A stretch of 64,000 nucleotides of DNA, from assembly GCF_010731855.1 (NCBI RefSeq), contig NZ_AP022620.1, positions 3,162,001 through 3,226,000 of the forward strand. The letters are read 5' to 3'. The notes below the pieces were generated by a model. It searched no databases. It saw nothing but the letters and a program-made list of their open reading frames with translations, and was not told the DNA's origin. The stretch is from Mycolicibacterium anyangense (GTDB lineage: Bacteria; Actinomycetota; Actinomycetes; Mycobacteriales; Mycobacteriaceae). Made by a program: the position numbers and the translations under genes. Of this stretch, positions 28,851 through 37,791 are shown piece by piece (the stretch's first letter is position 1; each line of letters begins with the position of its first letter).

Positions 28851-30170
28851 ATGGGTTTCTCGAACATCATGGATTCCAACAGCTACTCCCCGGATCAACC
28901 GCTCGATCCGGCTATCGAATCGTTGATCGCGGCCCGCGATCGCATGCTCGGCCCGGCGTACCGGCTGTTCTACGAACGGCCGGTACACCTGGTCCGCGGC
29001 GAGGGCACCCGCCTCTACGACGCGGACGGCACCTGCTATCTCGATGCCTACAACAACGTCGCCAGCGTCGGCCACTGCCACCCGCACGTGGTCGAGGCGG
29101 TCAGCCGCCAACTCGCCACCCTGAACACCCACACCCGCTACCTACACCGGGGCATCGTCGACTACAGCGAGCGACTGCTGGCCACCATGCCCGATGCGAT
29201 CGACCAGGTGATGTATGCCTGCACCGGCTCGGAGGTCAACGACCTCGCGCTGCGGGTGGCCGAAATGCACACCGGCGCAAAGGGCGTGATCATCACGACC
29301 GACGCCTACCACGGCAACACCGCTGCCGTCACTGCGATCTCGCCGTCGATCGGCGGTTCGACCGCACTCGGCGCCCATGTCCGGGCGGTGGCCCCGCCGG
29401 ACAGCTACCGGATTCCGGCCGCCGATCTCGCCGCCCGGTTCGCCGCCGATGTCATTGCCGCGATCGAGGACCTGGGCGCCAGCGGGGCGGGGGTCAGCGC
29501 TCTGATCGTGGACACCATCTTCTCCTCCGACGGCATCTACCCCGACCCCTCGGTACTCGCTCCCGCGGTGGCGGCCGTCCGCGCCGCCGGCGGCGTGTTC
29601 ATCGCCGATGAGGTCCAGCCCGGGTTCGGGCGCACCGGTGAGGCGATGTGGGGCTTCCTGCGCCACGGCGTGGTCCCCGATCTGGTGACGACCGGCAAAC
29701 CCATGGGCAACGGCCTGCCCATCGCAGCGATGGCCGCACGATCCGAGGTGCTGGAAGCCTTCGCCCGCGGGGTGCCCTACTTCAACACCTTCGGCGGCAA
29801 TCCCGTCACCATGGCCGCCGCCGCCGCGGTGCTCGACGTCATCGAGGACGAGAAGCTGATGTCCAATGCCGACAACGTCGGCACCATGCTGCACACCGAG
29901 CTGTCCGCGCTGGCCCGCGACCATCCCCGCATCGGTGACGTGCGCGGAGCCGGACTCTACCTCGGTGTCGAAATGATCACCGCCACAGGAGAATCCGACC
30001 GCGCTGGCGCGAAAGCGGTGGTCAATGCGATGCGCGAACAGCGAGTGCTGATCTCGGTGTGCGGCCGCGACGGCAATGTGCTGAAGGTCCGGCCGCCCCT
30101 GGTGTTCTCCGAATCCGACGTCGACTGGTTCTGCACCGCTTTCACCGAGGTTCTTCGTTCCTCGCAGTAA
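28851..30170 (+). CDS. Class III aminotransferase-fold enzyme, probable phospho-lyase
   Basis: The 439-residue PLP enzyme has the class III signature: GSEVNDLALRVAEMHTGAKG, DAYHGNT, ADEVQPGFGRTGEAMWGF, and the PLP Lys at about residue 283 in TTGKPMGNGLPIAAM. The GKPMGNG wording is typical of the AGXT2L/ethanolamine-phosphate phospho-lyase branch, which eliminates ammonia and phosphate from O-phosphorylated amino alcohols. With the nearby kinase this suggests kinase-then-lyase catabolism. An ordinary omega-aminotransferase remains possible. A strong AAGGAG site precedes the ATG. Confidence 0.82.
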   Translation: MGFSNIMDSNSYSPDQPLDPAIESLIAARDRMLGPAYRLFYERPVHLVRGEGTRLYDADGTCYLDAYNNVASVGHCHPHVVEAVSRQLATLNTHTRYLHRGIVDYSERLLATMPDAIDQVMYACTGSEVNDLALRVAEMHTGAKGVIITTDAYHGNTAAVTAISPSIGGSTALGAHVRAVAPPDSYRIPAADLAARFAADVIAAIEDLGASGAGVSALIVDTIFSSDGIYPDPSVLAPAVAAVRAAGGVFIADEVQPGFGRTGEAMWGFLRHGVVPDLVTTGKPMGNGLPIAAMAARSEVLEAFARGVPYFNTFGGNPVTMAAAAAVLDVIEDEKLMSNADNVGTMLHTELSALARDHPRIGDVRGAGLYLGVEMITATGESDRAGAKAVVNAMREQRVLISVCGRDGNVLKVRPPLVFSESDVDWFCTAFTEVLRSSQ

Positions 30171-30194
30171 CCCGGCGGGTACGGGCACACTGGA

Positions 30195-30461
30195 GTGGTG
30201 GCACACGACAGCACACCGACCGATCAGGACACCCTCGCGCGCATCCACACCCTGGTGGCCGAGGAACGTCGACTTCGCGAACAACTGGTGCATCGGGAGA
30301 TCGAACCGTCCGAGGAGCACCACCGACTGCGCTCCATCGAAACCGAGCTCGACCAGTGCTGGGACCTGCTGCGGCAGCGCCGGGCCCTGCGTGAGACCGG
30401 CGGCGATCCGCGCGAGGCCAGCGTTCGCCCACCGGACGAAGTCGAGGGCTACCTCAGCTGA
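30195..30461 (+). CDS. DUF2630 family small protein
   Basis: The 88-residue helical protein contains TLARIHTLVAEERRLREQL, EEHHRLRSIETELDQCWDLL and RQRRALRETGGDP, which I recognise as the DUF2630 pattern found across actinobacteria. It is probably a two-helix coiled coil. Two consecutive GTG codons (30195, 30198) could start it. Its stop overlaps that of the convergent MarR gene by 8 bases. Function is unknown. Confidence 0.8.
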   Translation: MVAHDSTPTDQDTLARIHTLVAEERRLREQLVHREIEPSEEHHRLRSIETELDQCWDLLRQRRALRETGGDPREASVRPPDEVEGYLS

Positions 30462-30867
30462 CCACCCGGGCCAGGATCGTCTGCAGCGCGCGAAGGTCCG
30501 GCTCGGCGAGTGCGGCCAGACCGTCGGGCGCGGGATCCTCGGTGGCGTCGAGCACGGCGATCATCTGACGGCCGGCATCGGTCAACGACACCCGCTTGCA
30601 CCGCCGGTTCTGCGGGTCGATCTCGCGGGTCACCAGGCCGCGTTCTTCGAGATCGTTGACGGCCACCGTGGCCGCCGGCGCGTCGATGGTCGCCATCTCG
30701 GCAACCTGCTTGACCGTCATCGGCCGCTTGGCCAACCGCCGGAGGATGCGAACCCGGCTGAACGGCAATCCCGTTCGTTCGACCGCGGCGCGGCGCCAGG
30801 CGTCCTTGTTGTCGAGCACCAGCGCCGACATCGAACGCCACACTTCGTCGGCGAGCGGGCTAGACAC
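30454..30867 (-). CDS. MarR-family regulator
   Basis: The product is 137 residues from a GTG at 30867. Winged-helix marks are VKQVAEMATIDAPAATVAVN, DLEERGLVTREIDPQNRRCK and RVSLTDAGRQMI. The start overlaps the end of the MFS exporter gene by 8 bases, so the two are coupled and the regulator probably controls exporter expression. The longer frame extending to 30969 would lie inside the exporter gene and is rejected. The ligand is unknown. Confidence 0.82.
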   Translation of the reverse strand: MSSPLADEVWRSMSALVLDNKDAWRRAAVERTGLPFSRVRILRRLAKRPMTVKQVAEMATIDAPAATVAVNDLEERGLVTREIDPQNRRCKRVSLTDAGRQMIAVLDATEDPAPDGLAALAEPDLRALQTILARVVS

Positions 30868-32308
30868 GCGCCGCCCCGATCCGCTGATCGTCGATGAGCG
30901 GCGCCAGCCGCTCGGCGGAGCGGCGGGCCCGCGCAGAGGTCGAGGTGATCGCCAGGACGGCGATGGCAAGGCCGAGCACGATGTTGATGTACCACAGCGG
31001 GCGGGCCGTCGCAGTGAAGTCGGCGCCGAAGGTGGCCAAGGCCGGACCCGCGACCGAACCGCAGAGCGCGACCCCGATACTCACCCCGACCTGCCGCGAG
31101 GTCGAGGTCACTGCCGAGGCGGCGCCGGCCCTGTCCTGGGGCATGCCGCTGACGGCGGCGTTGGTGATCGGTGCGTTCACCATGCCGAATCCGATGCCGT
31201 ACAACGCGAAGATCACCAGCAGCGCCCACACCGGCGTACTCCGGCTCAGGAACGCCAGCATCACCGACGCGATGGCGATCAGGACACCGGAGATCAGCAG
31301 CGACGGGCGCGCACCGAAGCGTCCCACCAGCCGTCCGGACAGTGGCGAGAAGAACAGCGCGCCGACCGCGATCGGCAGATAGATCAGACCGGTGTGCGCC
31401 GCGGAGTACCCGCGCTCCCCCTGCAGGTACAGCGACATCATGAACAGGAACGATCCCCACCCGGCGAACGCACAGACCGCGGTCAGCGTCGCCGATGAGA
31501 ACGGGATGCTGCGGAAGAACCGCAGATCGATGAAGGGGTCGTGGCGGCGGGACTCGTAGCGCAGGAAGGCCACGAAGGCGACGGCGGCGGTCAGTCCGAT
31601 GGCGACGATCCGGGGGTTGGTCCAGCCCATCCCCGGCCCCTCGATCAGGACGAACACCAGCCCGAACAGGGTGGCCACGGCCAGCAGCTGACCGACGGGG
31701 TCGATATCGCGCATGGTGGCCGACTTGGTCTCGGGGACGAAGATCGCGGTCAACAGGACCGCCGCGGCGCAGATCGGCAGGTTGATCCAGAACACCGCCC
31801 GCCAGCCGACGGTTTCGATCAGCAGACCGCCGACGATGGGGCCCAGTGCCATCGAGATGCCGACCACCGCACCCCAGATACCCAGCGCGCGGGCCCGTTC
31901 GACACGACCGACAAAGATCTGCGAAATGATCGACAGCGCAACGGGATTGAGCATCGAGCCGCCGATCGCCTGCAGCAGCCGCGCTCCGATGAGCATGGTG
32001 ATGGTGGGGGCGATGCTGCACAGCAGCGATCCCAGCGCGAAGACGATCAGGCCGATCTGGAACACCCGGCGGCGGCCGAACCGGTCCCCGGTGGCACCGG
32101 ACAACATCAGCAGCGACGCCAGCATCAGCGTGTAGATGTCGACGACCCACTGCATCTGCGCTCCGGTGGCATGCAGGTCCGCGCGGATCGCCGGGATTGC
32201 GACGTTGACGATGGTGGCGTCCATCGACACGATCAGCAGGCTCAGGCAACAGGACGCCAGGATGATCGTCTTACGGCGCTCACTCAGCTCGCCGACACTT
32301 GTGTTCAC
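30860..32308 (-). CDS. MFS drug exporter, DHA2 (14-helix, EmrB/QacA) type
   Basis: The 482-residue transporter has about 14 membrane helices. It opens ILASCCLSLLIVSMDATIVN with VAIPAIRADL, the family's helix-1 motif with Asp. The motif-A loop SGATGDRFGRRRVF and motif C (GPIVGGLLIETVGWRAVFWI) follow. Members export cationic or lipophilic toxic compounds using the proton gradient. A coupled MarR regulator follows it, and a palindrome overlies its GTG start. Confidence 0.9.
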   Translation of the reverse strand: MNTSVGELSERRKTIILASCCLSLLIVSMDATIVNVAIPAIRADLHATGAQMQWVVDIYTLMLASLLMLSGATGDRFGRRRVFQIGLIVFALGSLLCSIAPTITMLIGARLLQAIGGSMLNPVALSIISQIFVGRVERARALGIWGAVVGISMALGPIVGGLLIETVGWRAVFWINLPICAAAVLLTAIFVPETKSATMRDIDPVGQLLAVATLFGLVFVLIEGPGMGWTNPRIVAIGLTAAVAFVAFLRYESRRHDPFIDLRFFRSIPFSSATLTAVCAFAGWGSFLFMMSLYLQGERGYSAAHTGLIYLPIAVGALFFSPLSGRLVGRFGARPSLLISGVLIAIASVMLAFLSRSTPVWALLVIFALYGIGFGMVNAPITNAAVSGMPQDRAGAASAVTSTSRQVGVSIGVALCGSVAGPALATFGADFTATARPLWYINIVLGLAIAVLAITSTSARARRSAERLAPLIDDQRIGAARV

Positions 32309-32312
32309 ACAA
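32299..32312. promoter_or_regulatory. Palindrome over the MFS start, candidate MarR operator
   Basis: TTGTGTTCACACAA has perfect 6-bp arms and covers the GTG start codon. Upstream the heptamer AGTTGTG (minus strand) also repeats at 17-base spacing. Position suits autoregulation by the coupled MarR protein. No binding data exist for this site. Confidence 0.4.
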
Positions 32313-32386
32313 CTATTGTTAAATCACAACTGTCGGGAAGGCAAGGCCCACCCTCGTCGAACTCGACGAAATGGCGAAGATCACTC

Positions 32387-32426
32387 GACCTTTGTCGCCC
32401 AAACGTGGGTTTGGGCGACAAAGGTC
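32387..32426 (-). terminator. Strong terminator of gltA2
   Basis: A perfect 18-bp inverted repeat (arms 32387-32404 and 32409-32426) with a 4-base loop begins at the gltA2 stop codon. It should terminate gltA2 transcription. The remaining 70 bases to the MFS gene form the exporter's promoter region. Confidence 0.85.
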
Positions 32427-33720
32427 AGCGGCCGTCGATAGCGGCGTAGTCGCGCTCGGTGTAGCCGGTGTAGATCTGGCGCGGCCGACCGATCTTGCTG
32501 TTGCCCTCGTTGTGCATTTCCCGCCAGTGCGCGATCCAGCCGGGCAGCCGGCCGAGTGCGAACAGCACGGTGAACATCCGGGTCGGGAAGCCCATGGCCC
32601 GGTAGATCACGCCGGTGTAGTAATCGACGTTCGGGTAGAGCTTGCGCTCGATGAAGAAGTCGTCGGTCAGCGCGATCTCTTCGAGCTGCTTGGCGATGTC
32701 CAGCAGCTCGTCGTCACCGCCGAGCTTGCCCAGGATCTTGTCGGCCTGCTCCTTGACGATGCGCGCCCGCGGGTCGTAGTTCTTGTACACCCGGTGGCCG
32801 AAGCCCATCAGCTTGACGCCGTCTTCGCGGTTCTTGACCTTGCGGACGAAGGTCTGGACGTCGTCGTCACCGGTCCGGATCTTCTCCAGCATCTCCAGCA
32901 CCGCCTGGTTGGCGCCGCCGTGCAGCGGGCCCCACAGTGCGTTGATGCCACCGGAGATCGAGGTGAACAGGTTGGCCTGCGACGAGCCGACCAGACGCAC
33001 CGTCGAGGTGGAGCAGTTCTGCTCGTGATCGGCGTGCAGGATCAGCAGCATGTCGAGCGCCCGGACGATCTCGGGATCCACCTCGTAGGGCTCGGCGGGC
33101 AGGCCGAACGTCATCCGCAGGAAGTTCTCGACCAGGGTCAGCGTGTTGTCCGGGTAGAGGAACGGCTGGCCCACCGACTTCTTGTAGGCATACGCCGCGA
33201 TCGTGGGCAGCTTGGCCAGCAGCCGGATCGTGGACAGCTCGACCTGCTTGGTGTCCAGCGGGTCCAGCGAATCCTGGTAGTAGGCGCTGAGCGCGTTGAC
33301 CGCGCTGGACAGCACCGGCATCGGGTGGGCGTTGCGCGGGAAGCCGTCGAAGAACCGCTTGAGATCCTCGTGCAGCAGGGTGTGCCGCTGGATCTGGGTG
33401 GTGAACGCCTCGAGCTGCTCGGTGGTGGGCAGTTCACCGTAGATCAGCAGGTAGCTGACCTCGATGAAGGTCGACTTCTCGGCGAGCTGCTCGATCGGGT
33501 AGCCCCGGTAGCGCAGGATGCCGGCGTCACCGTCGATGTAGGTGATGGCGCTCTTGGTGGAGGCGGTGTTGACGAAGCCCGAGTCGAACGTCGTGTACCC
33601 GGTCTTGGACAGCAGCGACCCCAGAGCTATTCCGTCGGAGCCCTCCGTCGCATGGACGATCTCCAGGTCCAGCTCGCCCCCCGGGTACTTCAGGGTGGCG
33701 GTGTCGTCGGTTGCGGCCAC
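32425..33720 (-). CDS. gltA2: Citrate synthase GltA2
   Basis: The 431-residue type II citrate synthase condenses oxaloacetate with acetyl-CoA. Active-site segments are [15 protein letters not shown] (His), [10 protein letters not shown] (His), [17 protein letters not shown] and the Asp region after [15 protein letters not shown]. Length equals that of GltA2 (Rv0896). The GTG start at 33720 has GAAGGGG upstream. It is a single-gene unit ended by a strong hairpin. A second citrate synthase, citA, is encoded 3 kb away. Confidence 0.95.
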   Translation of the reverse strand: MAATDDTATLKYPGGELDLEIVHATEGSDGIALGSLLSKTGYTTFDSGFVNTASTKSAITYIDGDAGILRYRGYPIEQLAEKSTFIEVSYLLIYGELPTTEQLEAFTTQIQRHTLLHEDLKRFFDGFPRNAHPMPVLSSAVNALSAYYQDSLDPLDTKQVELSTIRLLAKLPTIAAYAYKKSVGQPFLYPDNTLTLVENFLRMTFGLPAEPYEVDPEIVRALDMLLILHADHEQNCSTSTVRLVGSSQANLFTSISGGINALWGPLHGGANQAVLEMLEKIRTGDDDVQTFVRKVKNREDGVKLMGFGHRVYKNYDPRARIVKEQADKILGKLGGDDELLDIAKQLEEIALTDDFFIERKLYPNVDYYTGVIYRAMGFPTRMFTVLFALGRLPGWIAHWREMHNEGNSKIGRPRQIYTGYTERDYAAIDGR

Positions 33721-33783
33721 ATGAACCCCTTCTGCGCTCTTCGACGCCCGATAAGGCTGTCCGTACTTAGGTGAAGGTAGTCG

Positions 33784-34455
33784 CTATTGTGCCGACTCGC
33801 CCGCGGGGGGCTGGCCTTGGGTATGCCATGGGGTCCACAGCCGGGCGAACAACGCGTAGGTCGACTCGATCCGCTCGCACAACAGCTCGGGTTCGATCGG
33901 GGGCGCACCCGGCGCCCCCAGCCCCGCGCAGGCCACTCCCATCAGCACAGCCCAGGTATCGAACAGGATCCGCAACGCCGGGTGATCGGGGGGTACCCGC
34001 ATGCGACGGGCGATGGCCATGAACACCGAATGCTGCGGCCCCTCCGGCCGGTAGGAGAACGCGGAGAGGCCGATGTCAGGAGCCGTCCCGAGGATCTTCA
34101 ACAGCAGCGTCATGCGATCGAACACGGCAGGGTCGGGTTGCCCGGCCGGCCCACCGCGGAACGTCTCGACCGTGGACCGCATGAGCGCCTCGTGTTCGGT
34201 GATGTCGAGCGGCTGATGATCGAATGCGGCCGCCACCCCGTCGGCCACGTCGGAGATCACCGCGACGACCACCGCCTCTTTGTTGGGGAAGTAGCGGCTG
34301 AACGTCCTGGCCGAGACGTCGGCGGCCGCCGCGATCTGGTCGACGGTGGTGTTGTCGTAGCCCTGCTCGACGCACAGCCGGGCGGCCACGTCGATCAACG
34401 TGGCCCGGGTGCGCTGTTTCTTGCGCTCGCGGAGTCCGGATGCCCCGTCGTTCAT
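33784..34455 (-). CDS. TetR-family regulator
   Basis: The product is 223 residues from the ATG at 34455. The HTH region reads RERKKQRTRATLIDVAARLC, VEQGYDNTTVDQIAAAADVS and ARTFSRYFPNKEAVV, with the conserved Tyr/Phe-Phe-x-x-Lys ending. The C-terminal ligand domain is typical in size. A frame extension to 34548 lacks family resemblance. It lies 113 bases downstream of the EntS-like MFS gene on the same strand and may regulate it. Confidence 0.85.
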   Translation of the reverse strand: MNDGASGLRERKKQRTRATLIDVAARLCVEQGYDNTTVDQIAAAADVSARTFSRYFPNKEAVVVAVISDVADGVAAAFDHQPLDITEHEALMRSTVETFRGGPAGQPDPAVFDRMTLLLKILGTAPDIGLSAFSYRPEGPQHSVFMAIARRMRVPPDHPALRILFDTWAVLMGVACAGLGAPGAPPIEPELLCERIESTYALFARLWTPWHTQGQPPAGESAQ

Positions 34456-34568
34456 CTCACCGGCCACACCCGACCAGCCCCTCGCCTCGCCAGCGTCCAT
34501 GAAGTCAGCGCACCGAGGGTATGCCCCAGCAGGTATGAGCAGCACCAATATCGACGTATTGACGCTGC

Positions 34569-35852
34569 TCAGCTGATGTCGGCGGGCCCGACCCGGTAGC
34601 GGACGAAGGCAGGAACCAGTGCCGAAGCGAGCAGGACACCGATCACCACCAGCCCGCCACCGCCGGCCGCGGTGATCGTCGTGCCGATCGCTGCCGCGGC
34701 CGCACCGTGCACCGCATCGGCGAGCCGGGGACCCCCGGCGACGACCACCAGGAACACGCCTTGCAGCCGTCCTCGCAGATCGTCAGACGCGGCCTCCTGC
34801 AGGATGGTTGACCGGAAGGCGGCCGAGACCATATCGGCCGCTCCGCCAATCGCCAAGAACGCCAAGGCAATCCACAGCACCAGACCGGCATGCCCGTTGG
34901 CGAGCCCACCGGCCACCCCGAAGCCGACCATCGCCGCGCCCCACACCAGGATCGCGGCGATGACCGCCAGCCCCTGCCTGCGCACCCGCGGGAACCACCC
35001 GGAGAACACCCCGCCCGCGACGGCACCGAACGACATCGCGGCGGCCAGCAACGCCATGGTGGTGCCGCCGGTGACCGGGCCGCCGAAGCTCTGATGCGCC
35101 ATCTGCGGGAACAACGCCCTGGGCATCCCGAAGATCATGGCGATCAAGTCGACGACGAACGACATCAACACCACCCGGTTTCCGGCCAGATAGCGGAATC
35201 CCTCCAGCACCGCACCGATCCCCCAGCGTGCCGAGCCCGCGACGTCGGCGGACTCGGTGGCCGGCATCGGCGCCAGCCGGAATGTCGCCCAGATCGGCAC
35301 CACACAGGTGATTGCGTCGATCAGGTACAGCGTGGACAGGTCGATCCAGTGCAACAGCAGACCAGCCAGCAACGGGCCCACGATCGCGCCGAACTGCTGC
35401 ACCGTCATGTTCAGTGAGTTCGCGGCGGGCAACTGCTCGATCGGCAGCATCCGGGGAATCGCCGCACCGCGAGCGGGCCAGTTGACCGCGAAGAAGGCCT
35501 GCTGCACCGACAGCAGCACCAGCACCAGCCAGACGTTGTTGCAGTGCAGTGCGGCCTGCACCCACAACAGGATCGAGGCCACCGCCAGGCCGCACGAGGC
35601 GATGATCAACAGCAAGCGACGGTCCATGGCGTCGGCCCAGGCCCCGCCGAGCAGCCCGAAGACGATGAGCGGGACCAGCGCGAAGATTCCCGACAGACCC
35701 ACGTACGCCGAGTTCTGCGTCAGGGCGTACAGCTGCACGGGAACGGCGAAGATCGTGAGGTTGCCCCCGATCACCGTGACGATGCCGGCCAGCCACAACC
35801 GCCGGAAGTCCGGCGTTCGCAGCGGGGTGGTGTCGGCGAAGAGCCGCGCCAC
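34569..35852 (-). CDS. MFS transporter, EntS-like (12-helix)
   Basis: The 427-residue protein opens LRTPDFRRLWLAGIVTVIGG with about twelve membrane helices and a motif-A loop GGAWADAMDRRLLL. The N-terminus and the segment RGAAIPRMLPIEQLPAANSLN resemble the MFS_3/EntS branch, whose known members export enterobactin or macrolides. No siderophore genes are nearby, so the substrate is unknown. It begins one base after pdxH stops, so the two genes share a transcript. Confidence 0.82.
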   Translation of the reverse strand: MARLFADTTPLRTPDFRRLWLAGIVTVIGGNLTIFAVPVQLYALTQNSAYVGLSGIFALVPLIVFGLLGGAWADAMDRRLLLIIASCGLAVASILLWVQAALHCNNVWLVLVLLSVQQAFFAVNWPARGAAIPRMLPIEQLPAANSLNMTVQQFGAIVGPLLAGLLLHWIDLSTLYLIDAITCVVPIWATFRLAPMPATESADVAGSARWGIGAVLEGFRYLAGNRVVLMSFVVDLIAMIFGMPRALFPQMAHQSFGGPVTGGTTMALLAAAMSFGAVAGGVFSGWFPRVRRQGLAVIAAILVWGAAMVGFGVAGGLANGHAGLVLWIALAFLAIGGAADMVSAAFRSTILQEAASDDLRGRLQGVFLVVVAGGPRLADAVHGAAAAAIGTTITAAGGGGLVVIGVLLASALVPAFVRYRVGPADIS

Positions 35853-35853
35853 C

Positions 35854-36582
35854 CTAGGGTTGCAGCCGCTCGATGCCGGCTCCGGTGCCAGATGTCGCCG
35901 GCCCGGCGGCTCCGCCGCTAGATGTCGCCGGCCCAGCGGCTCCGGTGCTCACGCGAATCCTGTTGTGGATCCGGTTCTCCCGGCCCTGCCAGAATTCGAT
36001 GACCTCCGGCGTGATGCGGTAGCCACCCCAGTGCGGGGGCACCGGCACCTGCTCGTCGCCGGCGAAGCGCTCGGTGACCTCGGCCAGCTGCGCCAGCAGC
36101 TCGGCCCGGGAGCCGATGGGCCGGGACTGCGCCGATGCCCAGGCACCCAGCTGCGAACCCCGCGGCCGTTTGGCCCAGTACTGGGCGGTCTCCTGCGCGC
36201 TGACCTTGGTGACCGTGCCGCGCAGGTGCACCTGCCGGCCCAGGGCGTACCAGGGGAACGTCACCGAGGCGTACGGGACGGCGGCCAGCTCGGCCCCCTT
36301 GGCCGAGTCGTAGTTCGTGTAGAAGGTGATGCCCGACTCGTCGACGCTCTTGCACAACACGGTTCGGGTCACCGGCCTGCCGTTCTCCACGGTGGCCAGC
36401 ACCATGGCGTTGGGCTCGGCGACACCCGCGGTCTCCGCGTCGGCAATCCACCTGTGCAGCAAGGCAAGCCAGCCGTCGGCCAGCCAGTCGACGTCGAGGT
36501 CGCTGCTGCCGTCCTTCTCGACCGAGCCGTACTCCACCCGCATCGCCGCCAGGCGATCACCCGCTGGAAACTCCACGGTCAC
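35854..36582 (-). CDS. pdxH: Pyridoxamine 5'-phosphate oxidase PdxH with repeat insertion near the C-terminus
   Basis: The 242-residue FMN enzyme oxidises PNP/PMP to PLP. Motifs are [51 protein letters not shown] and [20 protein letters not shown] in near form, then [20 protein letters not shown] and [10 protein letters not shown]. In the family the terminal hairpin runs directly into the IxRLxP end. Here about 25 Gly/Ala/Ser/Thr-rich residues with two copies of GAAGPATS are inserted before IERLQP. An ATG at 36543 (MRVEYGS) is an alternative start. It is cotranscribed with the MFS gene and adjacent to citA. Confidence 0.9.
   Translation of the reverse strand: MTVEFPAGDRLAAMRVEYGSVEKDGSSDLDVDWLADGWLALLHRWIADAETAGVAEPNAMVLATVENGRPVTRTVLCKSVDESGITFYTNYDSAKGAELAAVPYASVTFPWYALGRQVHLRGTVTKVSAQETAQYWAKRPRGSQLGAWASAQSRPIGSRAELLAQLAEVTERFAGDEQVPVPPHWGGYRITPEVIEFWQGRENRIHNRIRVSTGAAGPATSSGGAAGPATSGTGAGIERLQP
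35891..35950. repeat. Two 30-base tandem units inside pdxH
   Basis: Units 35891-35920 and 35921-35950 match at 26 of 30 positions, and a shorter degenerate copy precedes them at 35873-35890. The unit length is a multiple of three, so the reading frame is kept and each unit adds ten residues. Confidence 0.85.
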
Positions 36583-36659
36583 ACGGTACGCCGCCGGCAG
36601 CCAGCCGTTTGTTACCGGCCGGTAGCGACAGCGTCGGGACCGAGTGGAACAATCCTCCT

Positions 36660-37784
36660 ATGACCCTGGTACCGGAGGACTTCGCGCCCGGCCTGGAAGG
36701 CGTAGTGGCATTCACCACCGAGATCGCCGAACCGGACAAAGACGGCGGTGCGCTGCGCTATCGCGGCGTCGACATCGAGGATCTGGTGGGCAACCAGGTG
36801 ACCTTCGGCGACGTGTGGGGGCTGCTGGTCGACGGCCGCTTCGGCGACGGGTTGCCGCCCGCCGAGCCGTTCCCGCTGCCCATCCACACCGGCGACGTCC
36901 GGGTCGACGTGCAGGCCGGCCTGGCGATGCTGGCACCGATCTGGGGATACCGGCCCCTGTTGGACATCGACGGCGAGACCGCGCGCCAGCATCTGGCCCG
37001 TGCCTCGGTGATGGCGCTGTCCTACGTCGCACAGTCGGCACGCGGCATCTACCAGCCGGCGGTTCCGCAACGGGTGATCGATGAATGCTCCACCGTCACA
37101 CAACGTTTCATGACCCGGTGGCAGGGCGAGCCGGATCCGCGCCACGTCGCGGCGATCGACGCCTACTGGGTGTCGGCGGCCGAGCACGGGATGAATGCCT
37201 CCACGTTCACCGCCCGGGTGATCGCGTCCACCGGTGCCGATGTGGCGGCCGCCCTGTCCGGCGCCATCGGCGCGATGAGCGGCCCGCTGCACGGCGGCGC
37301 CCCCGCCCGGGTGATCCCGATGATCGAGGAAGCCGAGCGCACCGGTGACGCGCGCGCGGTGGTGCGCAACATCCTCGACAGCAAGGAGAAGCTGATGGGC
37401 TTCGGCCACCGGGTGTACCGGGCCGAGGACCCCCGGGCCCGGGTACTGCGGGCTACGGCCAAGCGGCTGGACGCGCCCCGCTACGAGGTGGCCGCCGCCC
37501 TCGAGCAGGCCGCACTCGCCGAGCTGCGGGAACGCCGCCCGGACCGGGCGATCGAGACCAACGTCGAGTTCTGGGCCGCGGTGATCCTCGACTTCGCCAA
37601 GGTGCCCCCGAAGATGATGCCGGCCATGTTCACCTGCGGCCGCACCGCAGGCTGGTGCGCCCACATCCTCGAGCAGAAGACCCTGGGCAAGCTGGTCCGG
37701 CCATCGGCGATCTACGTCGGCCCGGAACCTCGCTCACCGGAGTCGGTGCAGGGCTGGGACGAGATCGCGCACAAGCACGTCTAG
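36660..37784 (+). CDS. citA: Second citrate synthase CitA
   Basis: The 374-residue citrate/methylcitrate synthase-family enzyme matches recalled CitA (Rv0889c) nearly throughout: [72 protein letters not shown] and FTCGRTAGWCAHILEQK. The ATG at 36660 is the start matching Rv0889c; the frame upstream is not part of it. It is divergent from pdxH (77 bases). It may serve a condition different from GltA2, such as propionyl-CoA use, but substrate choice cannot be read from sequence. Confidence 0.93.
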   Translation: MTLVPEDFAPGLEGVVAFTTEIAEPDKDGGALRYRGVDIEDLVGNQVTFGDVWGLLVDGRFGDGLPPAEPFPLPIHTGDVRVDVQAGLAMLAPIWGYRPLLDIDGETARQHLARASVMALSYVAQSARGIYQPAVPQRVIDECSTVTQRFMTRWQGEPDPRHVAAIDAYWVSAAEHGMNASTFTARVIASTGADVAAALSGAIGAMSGPLHGGAPARVIPMIEEAERTGDARAVVRNILDSKEKLMGFGHRVYRAEDPRARVLRATAKRLDAPRYEVAAALEQAALAELRERRPDRAIETNVEFWAAVILDFAKVPPKMMPAMFTCGRTAGWCAHILEQKTLGKLVRPSAIYVGPEPRSPESVQGWDEIAHKHV

Positions 37785-37791
37785 TTGAGGC

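Noticed and set aside
36609..36659. Longer start for citA
   Set aside because: The extra residues do not match the known CitA N-terminus and would extend into the divergent promoter; the ATG at 36660 matches the family.
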